A stretch of DNA of 64,000 nt from Unio delphinus (lineage: Eukaryota > Mollusca > Bivalvia > Unionida > Unionidae): positions 1,502,501 through 1,566,500 of the forward strand of contig JAQISU010000167.1 in NCBI GenBank assembly GCA_029339505.1, written 5' to 3'. Below the pieces are notes generated by a model. The model saw only the letters and a program-made list of their open reading frames with translations, searched no databases and was not told the origin of the DNA. The translations under genes and the position numbers were made by a program. The stretch's first letter is position 1. Each line of letters opens with the position of its first letter. Positions 11,815 to 20,260 of this stretch are shown piece by piece.

Positions 11815-12136
11815 GCAAACCAAAAAGCAACAAAATGAACAAAAACAGCCACAAAGAAGAAGAAGAAGAAGAAGAAGAAGATGATGAAGAAGAAGAAACA
11901 ATATAAGTGTTTCAAGCTTCGTCCACTCCTCACGCTTTCCCCTACATCTTCTACAGCAGTAGAGAAAAAAATAGAAAAGTGAGAAATAACAAAATAACAT
12001 TCAACCAGATAATATAACAACCAAATAACCTATTAAACAAAATAACCTATGACAACTCCTACTCGTATTGCACGTCAAGCAAAGGCATCGAATTTCTTAG
12101 CAATGTTTTCAAATAGAATTGAAAAATATCAATTAA
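11815..12136. other. Gap with (AAG)n tract
   Basis: Contains GAAGAAGAAG repeats at 11857-11896 and then a 12050-12120 segment (TPTRIARQAKASNFLAMF in one frame) that may be a coding scrap. No function is assigned. Confidence 0.4.
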
Positions 12137-12289
12137 TTGCTTCACTATTCAAATTCATCTTACTATTCAAATATCTGGCACGAAAATTCGTGTCGTGAAA
12201 CGTTTTCAAAGAATTGTGAAACAGCGTTTATGAACTCACCAACACACCCTCAAATCTACCTACATGTCACCATGTCTAGTCAATCAATC

Positions 12290-12517
12290 ATACTATTACA
12301 ATATCGGATAACTGGACGAAAGTATTATCTTTTATTTCATGTAATTGAACAAGAGCGTTTACCTAATACTCCTGTCTATAAATTGGGAGATATGAACAGA
12401 GAAGTGTTAAAAGGAATAATTTACTCCCGTCAGTTACATCCAGTGACCAAGAAAGAAGACTTTTGCGATATCAAAAGCATTCTCGATCAAAGAACACGTA
12501 AATTGGACAAATGTTGA
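12290..12517 (+). pseudogene. Integrase C-terminal (SH3/chromo-like) domain remnant
   Basis: The last 75 or so codons of the open frame ending at 12517 match the C-terminal beta-barrel that closes Polinton and Ty3/retroviral integrases: an aromatic start, then LPNTPVYKLGDMN, a short turn, IIYSRQLHPV, then an acidic helix. In that fold the P-YKL-D and Y--xL pairs are diagnostic. No catalytic DDE core or zinc-binding region is readable upstream in the same frame, so this is the tail of a broken integrase gene. It lies on the + strand at the left of the element, while a different integrase sits on the minus strand at 18.9-19.8 kb. Confidence 0.55.
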
Positions 12518-13210
12518 CTCCTAGAAGTGAACACTTGTTGGAAAGGATGTACACGTAAGTTGTAATCTTGGATTTGCAGCATCAAAACATATCGACTTTC
12601 AAAGCAATAAGAAGTATCCACCATGCCGTTGAATACAGCAGCTACGTCTCCTTCTCTGAGTTCCTCTCTTCATGAAAAACAAAAATAATCCCAGTGAATG
12701 GAATGTATATACCGCGTCCAAAATAACAGTTTTCTGCCCAACCGTTGTGATATATAGTGTCATCTGAGCATTGCAGTTTCGAGTTTACAACAAGCAGATA
12801 AATAATTGTGGATCATTTTACTCAGCAGTCTTCTTTCCATTCTGTTGTTGAAGTATACAGACGGAAAAATCAACAACAAAGGTATCTCTACTGCCAAAGA
12901 CAGTCACCACTTTTGCAGTAACGACAGCAGAACTATTTTAAAATATTTGGAAAGATAACCAGAGTGCTATTTATCTAAATTGTAAAACAAAACAACCATA
13001 TAAATTACTCCAGAATCGAGCAAGAATGTTGGTTTTGATATTAGCTTTGCAACACTTTCAAGCGTGTATTCGTTTAGCTCCTTCTTCGAGTATCGTATTC
13101 AATGATTATAACCTTCCTCCTTACTTTCATCGACAAACAAAAATCAGATATAATTTTAGGTCGAGTTTGATGTTGAAAGAATACAACATTGACATTTCGC
13201 ACGTCAAAGA

Positions 13211-13306
<96 letters not shown>

Positions 13307-14780
13307 TTAATGTTTGTTCATGAGTGTAGATTGTAAATGTCATTTTGCAAATAATATATTACATAGCTATTTTTGAGCAAAGATCTAACTTTAAGACTAT
13401 TTTTGTAAATGTGTTCACTTGAATCTGAATTCAGGATATTCGTGTTTCCCGTTGGAAATTCCTGGTCTACATCATGTTTGGCATGTTCTTTACTAAATGA
13501 CCTAACTTTGCTTACAAATTAAAATATTCTAAAAATGAACTTGGACCATTATTTTTGGTCATAATTCCGCGTGTAAGGTTTTATATTGTTTATATTAGAA
13601 TTACTCATTCCAATCTCAACAGTAGTAATAGGAGGCTGTTTAGCGACAATAGAAAATTACACTACACATCCCATTGGGCACGTTTAGTGACAAGGTTTTA
13701 AAAATCACCATGTGCACGTTTTACGACAAGGGAAATTTTAATGGAACATGTGAGGTGACGTCACGGTACTGAACATTGGCAACAATGTTGCAAAGGGACT
13801 GATCTGAATCGGGCGGAACATCAGGGATTGATTTGTATATGACATGACCTTTAGGGACATATAGAAACATGTATGAGGACGTAGACATACACCCCCACCC
13901 CACACAAAGCCACATGCACGCACGCACGCACGCACACACGCGCATACATACATACATACATACATACATACATACATACATACATACATACATACATACA
14001 TCTTTAAAAAATTATAGGCAAGAAACCAGATCTTTTCAAGGCATATGAATGACTCTGAAAAGTGGCTTTGGGTTTCTTCTTTTATTTTTTTTCGTTTTCC
14101 TCCACAATGTTCTTAGTTTTTCTCCCACACTTTTGCCTTCTTCCTTTTTCATCTTTTTCCTCCTCCGCCTCGTTCTTTCTTTGATTTTCTTCTTCCTTTT
14201 CTATCTTAGCATTCCACTCCCTCGTTTGTTTTCAGTTCTCTTCATCATACTTCTTCTCATTTTCGTTTCTCAATAATTCTCTTGGTTTATCCATATTCTT
14301 TATCAAAATGTTTATCTCCTTTTTTATGCGATGGTGGCTGTACGAATAGTGGTCCTCCTCCATCTTGACCAGTATCTTCCCCAACATATCCAGATTGTCC
14401 AATAGCTCTTGAAGTGATTTCATCTGATCTATTACGTTACACGCCGTATTCTTTGAGTATTCCGTGTAGAATGGCGCGAATATTACGTTAGATACAAGAA
14501 TTAAAGTCGTCTATACAACATAGTGATTTCGCTACTAGTTTTTGCCCGAGTGTCAGGCTTTTCAATTCGTCGGGACTGCGAGAATTTGGCGCGAATGACG
14601 GACGCTTGACTTTAAGCACGGACGTGAAAGAAAACATCTCTTACACTCACTTCACATATTATCTACTATCTCCACATAAGGGAAGGGAAATAAGCATAAT
14701 ATATACAATTCACACAAACGTATGCGAATGCATACAAACCACAAATATACTATTCACACACAGAGGGGAAGAAAACAACT

Positions 14781-14850
<70 letters not shown>

Positions 14851-15295
14851 ATAGTAATCCTATTATTTAGAAGTATCGGGGTGGAAGAAGGAGAGGTAGA
14901 CAGAGATAAATTGGGACGGAAAATGTCACAGAATTTGATTACCATCAGCAAAACCTTTGCGGACATAGACATTGACACGTGATCGAGACAAGTGGAGGGA
15001 ACTTGTCAGATGTTCAGCAGCACAGCGCCTCAAGGATCAGACTAGATCAAGAAACTGGTGATGATGATGATCCGATTTATTAGTTTTCGCTGGAACACCT
15101 GGGTTTAGTTAGACAATCTGTCGTTTATATACTTTTTCGACCTCGCGTAAGCCCAGGTGGTGGTGTTAATTAAGGAGCAATCGCAGTTATTCTTATAGAT
15201 AAAACAATGTTACTTGAAGGTGCTGGTGGACGGATGAGAATCTTTGATATCCCAGTAGAGAACATATAATTAAATCACTCACGAAAGTTAGAAAA
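12518..15295. other. Microsatellite-rich gap inside the element
   Basis: Holds (TA)n(GT)n at 13214-13304, (CATA)n at 13940-13999 preceded by CGCA repeats, a pyrimidine-rich stretch 14070-14270, and (GA)n at 14783-14848. Scraps such as 13026-13200 (+) and 15070-15260 (+) have protein-like composition but no recognised family. The repeats probably expanded after the element died. Confidence 0.5.
14232..14423 (-). CDS. Unidentified 63-residue charged helical ORF
   Basis: A minus-strand ATG-to-stop frame starting MKSLQELLDNLDMLGKILVK and continuing with alternating charged residues. It has amphipathic, coiled-coil-like spacing of Leu/Ile. It could be a small accessory gene of the surrounding element or chance. 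No family is recognised. Confidence 0.3.
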   Translation of the reverse strand: MKSLQELLDNLDMLGKILVKMEEDHYSYSHHRIKKEINILIKNMDKPRELLRNENEKKYDEEN

Positions 15296-15444
15296 ATGTC
15301 ATATAGTCAAGTTAAGGTCACCTTGACTTCTGGTCAGGTAAAAACGTATTGCATTCAAATCTTGCAAATAAATGCGGCACAAAAATAGCATTGAAGAAAG
15401 ATCAAATTACTGGTGGTGGTCCAAACAAATTAGTCATTAACTAA
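15296..15444 (+). pseudogene. Small VTL-GQ type Polinton structural-region protein, frameshifted
   Basis: The first half reads MSYSQVKVTLTSGQVK from an ATG at 15296. The second half, KKDQITGGGPNKLVIN, reads in another frame from 15370 to the stop at 15444. The pairing of a VTLTSGQ segment with a later K-QI-GG--LV segment is a recurring pattern in a small basic protein encoded just before the hydrophobic and protease genes in invertebrate Polinton-like elements (recalled). Its role there is unproven; a capsid- or core-associated basic protein is a guess. The frame change makes this copy non-functional. Confidence 0.5.
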
Positions 15445-15520
15445 AGCTCGGCTCAAACATGTTAACAAAGACTTATAATCGAATACGGTAGTTTAACTTC
15501 ATCTTTCTCTTTTTAAAGGT

Positions 15521-15691
15521 GATATAGTTCCACTCTTCGAAGCTTTAACAACGGTAATAGGTGCTGAAGCCCCAACCATTGCAAAAACAGATGCACTTGG
15601 CGTTTTAAGTGATACTGCCGGAAAGGTTGGTAGTGTGCTTGTTCATAAAATAACAAAGCTTACCAGGAACTCATCGATATCGATAATATCT
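15521..15691 (+). pseudogene. Hydrophobic Ala/Gly-rich protein remnant
   Basis: About 57 codons open to a stop at 15691, beginning DIVPLFEALTTVIGAEAPTI and rich in Ala, Val, Gly and Leu with a basic end. It lies between the VTL-GQ protein and the protease, where Polinton-like elements often carry a glycine/alanine-rich hydrophobic protein. It could be a membrane-active or minor virion component; this is inferred from position and composition only. No start codon is obvious, so it is probably truncated. Confidence 0.4.
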
Positions 15692-15738
15692 TAGACTTCC
15701 CGAGACACTTCGTAGATACTTCCAATGTCTAATTTTGA

Positions 15739-16080
15739 CTTAATTAATGCGACTGAAACAATTAAAAATTAAAAACTTTACAGGTATTTTTATGCGCGAT
15801 TAATTATCTAACTTGTACAATAAAGTAGAAACCGGTATCATTAATCTCGATAATAGTTCTGTTCCAGGAACTCATTGGGTTGCATGCACAATTGATCCAC
15901 GTGGATCTGTTTATTTATACTCGTACGGACTTCCTCAGTCGAAAGAATTATGTCATATATCTTCTGGATTTATGTAAGTAATGTATGAGTAAAACGATGA
16001 AGTAACATTTTAAGTGGAACTTGAAGAAAAAAGACACGGCTTAATTTATCATTGGTGTCTTGAATTAATCGCTAAACTAC
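15739..16080 (+). pseudogene. Adenain-like cysteine protease (Polinton PRO) remnant
   Basis: Segments occur in the order expected for the Polinton/adenovirus maturation protease (family C5): LINATETI near 15740, an FMRD segment near 15790, ETGIINLDNSS near 15830, then GTHWVACTIDPRGSVYLYSY at 15870-15930, and HWCLELI near 16050. This enzyme normally trims capsid proteins. The His of GTHW is present. The acidic residue that usually precedes S-Y/F-G is Tyr here (YSYG). The segment around the usual nucleophilic Cys is degenerate (GLIYHWCL). Stops separate the blocks. The gene is identifiable but dead. Confidence 0.75.
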
Positions 16081-16169
16081 CACATACTTAGTATAATCAG
16101 ATGCTCAATCAACGTGCAACACTACATGTACAATTAGCTACGTGAATGGCAAACTAAACTAAAATATCG

Positions 16170-16352
16170 TTGATGAATATAAAGCAAAAGTATAATATAT
16201 ATCGCAGACGTGTAGTAGTCGTTAATATAATTATATATTCGGCGTCTGTTTTTATCGCTTTAACCGGTGTAATACTATTAACAAAATCAACGACATCACC
16301 AGCAGTTGTAATAATTTGTGTTTCAGCTGCAACAATAAAACAAATTACATGA
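16170..16352 (+). CDS. Small two-helix membrane protein of the element
   Basis: An intact 60-codon frame with a basic N-terminus (residues 4-15, including YRRR) followed by two hydrophobic segments (about 16-38 and 42-58), VVVVNIIIYSASVFIALTGV and a second after KSTTSP. The topology is typical of the tiny membrane proteins found between protease and capsid genes in Polinton-like elements. A role in virion membrane or cell membrane interaction is inferred from topology only. Being open amid broken genes is notable, but it is short enough to survive by chance. Confidence 0.45.
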   Translation: MMNIKQKYNIYRRRVVVVNIIIYSASVFIALTGVILLTKSTTSPAVVIICVSAATIKQIT

Positions 16353-16556
16353 GTATAAAATAAAGGTGCATACAGCGACTATAGCATACTCCAAATTATA
16401 CCTTTTCATTGATATCATCAAGTCTTAGTGATATAATAATATCAGATATTAAGTTTACAACGAGGCAATGACTAAGTCTGATTTAGAAAATAATAATAAT
16501 AATAACCATCGCGAGAACTACTGCAATAGATCGTAGTTAATACAACTTCGTTAAAA

Positions 16557-16905
16557 ACAACGATGATATCAGCAAGTTCGGCCAATCCTGAATTTAGCAT
16601 CAATTTTCCTATTGCACTGTCTGTCAAACAAATTGCGTTTGCACAATTACGAGTATATCATAGTTCGCCAAATAATAGATCACAATCATTCGGTGGATTA
16701 CAGGCGGATAATACTTTGGTATTTGCAAATAAAAATAAACAAGATGGAACTCTTGATTAGCAGATTGTTGCTTTTCCAACTGGTACTTATCACATCGAAC
16801 AAATCAACGATGAATTTCGACGCAGAATTAAATCTGTTGTATGAAAAAGATTCTAAGATAGCTTTTACTGTTCATGGACCAACATTATCAGCTGCATTAA
16901 CTCTT
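16557..16905 (+). pseudogene. Capsid-region protein remnant, N-terminal part
   Basis: Open from about 16557 to a stop at 16760, starting MISASSANPEFSINFPIALS, then continuing in the same frame after that stop as IVAFPTGTYHIEQINDEFRR. The pairing of an FSINFPIAL/L-V-KQIAF segment with a later P-GTYHIEQIN segment resembles a family of beta-rich structural-type proteins in invertebrate Polinton-like elements. At least two stops interrupt. I cannot say whether it was a fibre, penton or other capsid-associated protein. Confidence 0.4.
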
Positions 16906-17004
16906 TAGAATATGATACCATTTTCAGAAAAGAAGTGGGTACTAATTGTATTGTTACGATGCATGATCAACGCAAAAATATTGATATTTCATTAAATAAG
17001 TGAA

Positions 17005-17340
17005 GTGATTATATCATATCGTCCGCAGAAAGAAGTTTGGTTACCACAACAAAAGAAATATTCTGATGATGAATATCATGATTTAACCGATTTTGAAAAT
17101 AAAACTGCAAAAGATCTTGGCATAAGAATAATTGGCAAATTTACTCAAGGAGGACGAAATGATAATAAACGACATTATACAAGATTGATTATGGACGATG
17201 CTGGACTTGATTTTATAATCGCCGATGCAACGAAGAGAAGTATATTTGTAAGTCGAATAAACGCTTACCTATCTAACGGAACAAACTTAGGTACTATTAT
17301 TGTTTACATTGATGGTGATTTACCGAAGTTAACCATTTAA
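17005..17340 (+). CDS. Unidentified 111-residue ORF, probable continuation of capsid-region gene
   Basis: Good protein-like composition throughout: hydrophilic start (RPQKEVWLPQQKKY), then alternating beta-type segments such as LDFIIADATKRSIFV and an end reading GTIIVYIDGDLPKLTI. It follows the broken frame at 16.6-16.9 kb with a short interrupted gap and may be the C-terminal half of the same gene. It is the longest uninterrupted frame of the element's + strand. Function unknown. Confidence 0.45.
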   Translation: MIISYRPQKEVWLPQQKKYSDDEYHDLTDFENKTAKDLGIRIIGKFTQGGRNDNKRHYTRLIMDDAGLDFIIADATKRSIFVSRINAYLSNGTNLGTIIVYIDGDLPKLTI

Positions 17341-17348
17341 GATCTTCA

Positions 17349-17591
17349 ATGCTCTCGAATGTTTCGATATATTTATTATCGATGATAAACCGATTCCCTA
17401 AAACCACGATTAGAGTCACTACGGATTCAATTTATATCGAAAGAAAATATTCAGAAATTGCGGACTCAGTTTTATGCAAGTACTTCTTACGATGTATCCT
17501 GAGGCGAATGGAGAATAAAACAAGAAACGTTACACAAGTTTCTGAATCTGCCGACGCTGAAATCAAGGATATGTATTATAAATATAATTAA
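17349..17591 (+). pseudogene. Polymerase-type (TDS motif) segment before helicase
   Basis: The 80-codon frame contains IRVTTDSIYIERKYSEIADS. The TDSIYI core is what family B DNA polymerases show at catalytic motif C (usually YxDTDS), and in some virus-like proteins this segment sits immediately N-terminal to an SF1 helicase. The following sequence on the same strand is indeed helicase. If it is the polymerase palm, one acidic residue of the usual DTD is Thr. Upstream polymerase motifs are not visible, so the polymerase is truncated. The identification is tentative. Confidence 0.4.
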
Positions 17592-17599
17592 ATATCACA

Positions 17600-18660
17600 A
17601 TTATAAACTGTTCGTCAGTGTATAATCCTGTGACTAGACATAAGACAGTTTATCTCAATGACCTGGATGTTCTGGTGAAACAGTGTGATCGAATTATTTT
17701 GACAGATTTCGTCAAACTCTGTTGAAATGATCGTTTTAACCCCAACACACAGACTGGCTAGAGAAATTAGCGAACGAGTAGTTAAATAATTCACTTATCA
17801 TAATGTTATCGATGGAACGGAGATAAATGGACTTCTGAATGAATGAGTGATAAATACATTCCAAGGATCATCATTTGGATGAAATATACACAGTATTTAA
17901 TGATATATTAAAAATATTTCTTGACAAAAAATACTGTCGTGATAATGTGCAGCGACCACGGTGAATCGCCACCTTTTGTTGGATTGTCTCCGCATAAATG
18001 GCTGAACGGTTTTATAGATTTTTATGAAGAAATAATTGATGATCATGAAGCGCTTAATCTAGATTTAAGAGAGCTTAAGAATTAACCAGACTAGAACAGA
18101 ATAAAGTTCAGTGTGAAAGAATGTGTGATATAATTTCAGAAACACATATAAACGATTTTTGGAATTTGTGGAGACCAGACGATTTGATAGTTTCAAGTAG
18201 AAAGACAGTTCATGGTACACTTCAATAACAATTAATTTCATTGCATAAGGAATTTTTAAAACAAAATATATCCGTACCATTATGTTATCGCCCAGCAGTT
18301 AAACGCAAACAAAATATCGACGTTGATATACCAAGATCGTCAGAGAATGAAATCATGTGTTAAATGGTATTGTTTTAGTTCCCTTTAGTGTTGTTGAGAG
18401 CGCATTAGCTATGGACAAACCTCCATGGACACTAGGATACGCAATGACAATCGATTCACCAATAGGATTAATCATCTCTAAGATATTTCTAAAATTGGAT
18501 CATCAATGATCTTATCAAATGGTCAAATTTAGTTTATATCGCAGTGTCTCGAATTAGAAAAATATATCAGAGGATTATTATGAATTTTACAGATACTTCT
18601 GACACCAATAACGATGTTGTTAGCGACGATATAGTAGGAACAAATTAGTTATAAAGAAAA
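17600..18660 (+). pseudogene. SF1 (UvrD/RecD-like) helicase remnant
   Basis: Ordered helicase landmarks are readable across several frames: VYNPVTRHKTVYLN near 17620-17660, just ahead of where the P-loop should be; LTPTHRLAREISER (motif Ia region, 17732-17775); YHNVIDGT (about 17798-17822); a DEICTV-like stretch degraded near 17880; SDHGESPPFVGLSPHKW (motif III region, 17948-18000); LGYAMTID (motif V region, about 18430); and LYRSVSRIRKI (motif VI region, about 18530). No GxxGxGK-T P-loop is readable: the corresponding bases (17662-17682) encode Gly-Cys-Ser-Gly-Glu-Thr in one frame and nothing like it in the frame of the neighbours. Many stops make this inactive. Such a helicase would unwind DNA for replication of the element. 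Confidence 0.65.
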
Positions 18661-18684
18661 TGACAACAACAAAAAACGCGACTT

Positions 18685-18892
18685 TGATTTTGACGCTGAC
18701 TGTATCATGACATTAAAACAACGACAGAATAATCATTGTGCGAGCTGTAACACAGTAATGTTGTGACAATATTCAAATAATATTCCAAGACAATTTACAG
18801 TAGATAGAATTGATAGCAGTCGTGTTCACACGCGCGAAAATGTAATGCTGACCTGTCTTAACTGTATTCGACGTCGAGGCGCTAGTTACGTG
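18685..18892 (+). pseudogene. HNH endonuclease domain fused after the helicase
   Basis: A zinc-knuckle-type HNH nuclease follows the helicase on the same strand: HCASCNTVML at 18735-18765, an in-frame TGA just after it, then FTVDRIDSSRVHTRENVM and LTCLNC-RRRG at 18795-18875. The CxxC ... DRID ... H ... N ... CxxC arrangement is the HNH/His-Me finger signature, with DRID providing the first catalytic residues and N-V-L-TC the second half. Only the single stop near 18765 breaks this domain, so it is better preserved than the helicase. Its 3' end meets the 3' end of the minus-strand integrase. Confidence 0.7.
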
Positions 18893-19815
18893 AAGGCGGT
18901 GGTAATTGTGTATCTTCAGGAATTACTTGTAATTGTTTAAGTACAAATCCTCGTTGAGGAGCAGCTGAATATAATCTATATATTGCATGTCTACCCGTAG
19001 ATCTTACCTCACTTGAAATTAAGTGTGTAGTTTCACTCCAAATAGGATCAGTCGCTCTTTTTTTACCACCTTTATGTTCACCGAGTTAATATAAATATCT
19101 TACAGTCACAGAATTAATCATAAATGATGCCAGCTAATAATACTGGTTGTTTTGAAAAATCAAGTCGCTGTATTGGTATTTTTTTGTGTGTGATTGCATA
19201 GGTAGGTTTCACAGAAAGTGCACGAGTAACCTCATTATTTAATGCAGCTTTCACACTTGTTGAATTATTTCCTTTGCATATTGATATCCAAATAACCGCT
19301 AAGCAGGTTTTCGATTACATCGTTCAACGATTGATTGATCACGACCATTTGCAGTACGTCTGATGGTTTTGATTTTGTCTGAGTTGTCTGATGGTTTGAC
19401 GTTATGTTGTTTTTCCTTAGAGATGATATTGCTCCACAATATTCCTTGCCAGGATCAACCTGTAGTAGTTGTGGCAATCGCGAAGGTCCTTGTTGATAAA
19501 TTCATTCAAAAGCAGTAACAACTGCAATAGGTGTTTTAGTTAATAATGGGTCTGCTTCTTTATATCTATTTTAATAGTATCGTGAGGTTTAAACGAAATA
19601 TCCGTCTGATGCACTTCACAGGGAACACTGATATCATAATGTGTGTGCTGAATTTGTTTAGGTGGCGGTAGAAAAATTTGCCATATATTGCCTGTCGTGC
19701 ACACCAATTTGCAAAAATATAACGTGCAACATTTGCTGCATCGGCGAGTTTACTAATGGCTTCTCTACCTCTCCAATATCATCTTGTAATATGATAAATA
19801 GATTCCATTATTTTA
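18882..19815 (-). pseudogene. Retroviral-type (RVE) integrase remnant
   Basis: Read on the minus strand from about 19815 the order is that of an integrase. First comes a YWRGREAISKLA segment followed by CARQAIYGKFF (zinc-binding/H2C2-like N-terminal region, about 19790-19690). Then LLQVDPGKEYCGAI (19430-19475) gives the second catalytic Asp strand. QSIVER-NR and RLFGYQYAKEI (19350-19270) give the Glu-bearing helix, and ALNNEV follows. The C-terminal barrel is RATDPIWSETTHL to GFVLKQLQVIPEDTQLPP, ending at the stop at 18882. Frames shift several times and stops occur. Integrases of this type insert the element into host DNA. The gene is convergent with the helicase-HNH gene, the two 3' ends overlapping by about 10 bases. 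Confidence 0.75.
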
Positions 19816-19829
19816 TAATAATTGGTTGA

Positions 19830-20150
19830 TTAATTACCAGCTAGTTTACCTTTCATCGCAGATCTTGCTAACCAATTTGTTAATTTTTTTCTATTTTTTT
19901 TAATGGTATTTAACAATTGTATCAACTTTACATTTGCAATATGTCGTTGTTGTAAATCTTTATTTATATATGCTACATCATGAACGTGACATGTTTGATC
20001 AATAACATGCATTGGATACTCTCCAGGTCTTGGTTGACCTCGTTTGTCAAGTCGAATATCAAGTTGGGTTCCAGGACCACAATAATTGCATCCAGGAAGA
20101 TGTTTTTATCCTGTGTTTTTATCCCATGGGATTCCTGGCAAAGTTGACAT
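19830..20150 (-). pseudogene. Phospholipase A2-like (parvovirus VP1-type) domain protein
   Basis: From an ATG at 20150 the minus strand reads STLPGIPWDKN, meets one TAA at about 20108, and continues in the same frame as LPGCNYCGPGTQLDIRLDK (calcium-loop type GPGT), then a Pro/Gly turn, then DQTCHVHDVAY, the D--C--HD--Y active-site helix with the His-Asp dyad intact, then a basic helical tail to the stop at 19830. Parvovirus VP1 and several Polinton/adintovirus proteins carry this secreted-PLA2-type fold, which in parvoviruses breaches the endosomal membrane during entry. Here a single internal stop breaks the frame. It sits directly upstream of the integrase on the same strand. Confidence 0.75.
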
Positions 20151-20260
20151 TAATGTAGCATTATCACCGCCATCTTTATGTTGAATTTTAGGTAAAAACG
20201 GAAGGAAAAATATGTGTCACATATTGCATATTTTCCACCACATGCTATTTTCCCACTTTG

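Larger units (their letters stand above)
11578..20260. mobile_element. Decayed Polinton/Maverick-like (adintovirus-like) element
   Basis: A run of virus-like gene remnants occupies this stretch: an integrase-type C-terminus (12.3-12.5 kb), a small VTLTSGQ-type protein, a hydrophobic Ala/Gly protein, an adenain-like cysteine protease, a two-helix membrane protein, capsid-region ORFs, a TTDSIYI polymerase-type motif, an SF1 helicase, an HNH nuclease (all +), and an integrase plus a phospholipase A2-like domain (minus). Protease, integrase and capsid-type genes together define Polintons, which are large self-synthesising, virus-derived transposons. Most genes carry stops or frameshifts, and I saw no packaging ATPase. 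The ends are inferred from the outermost coding remnants; terminal repeats and target duplication were not found. It may be a composite of two related insertions because two integrase ends are present. Confidence 0.75.

Noticed and set aside
13721..14001. MYVCMYVC-type ORFs
   Set aside because: Translated CATA repeats followed by ordinary AT-rich sequence.
14606..14982. ORFs with long Glu-Arg or Leu-Ser runs
   Set aside because: Translated (GA)n microsatellite.
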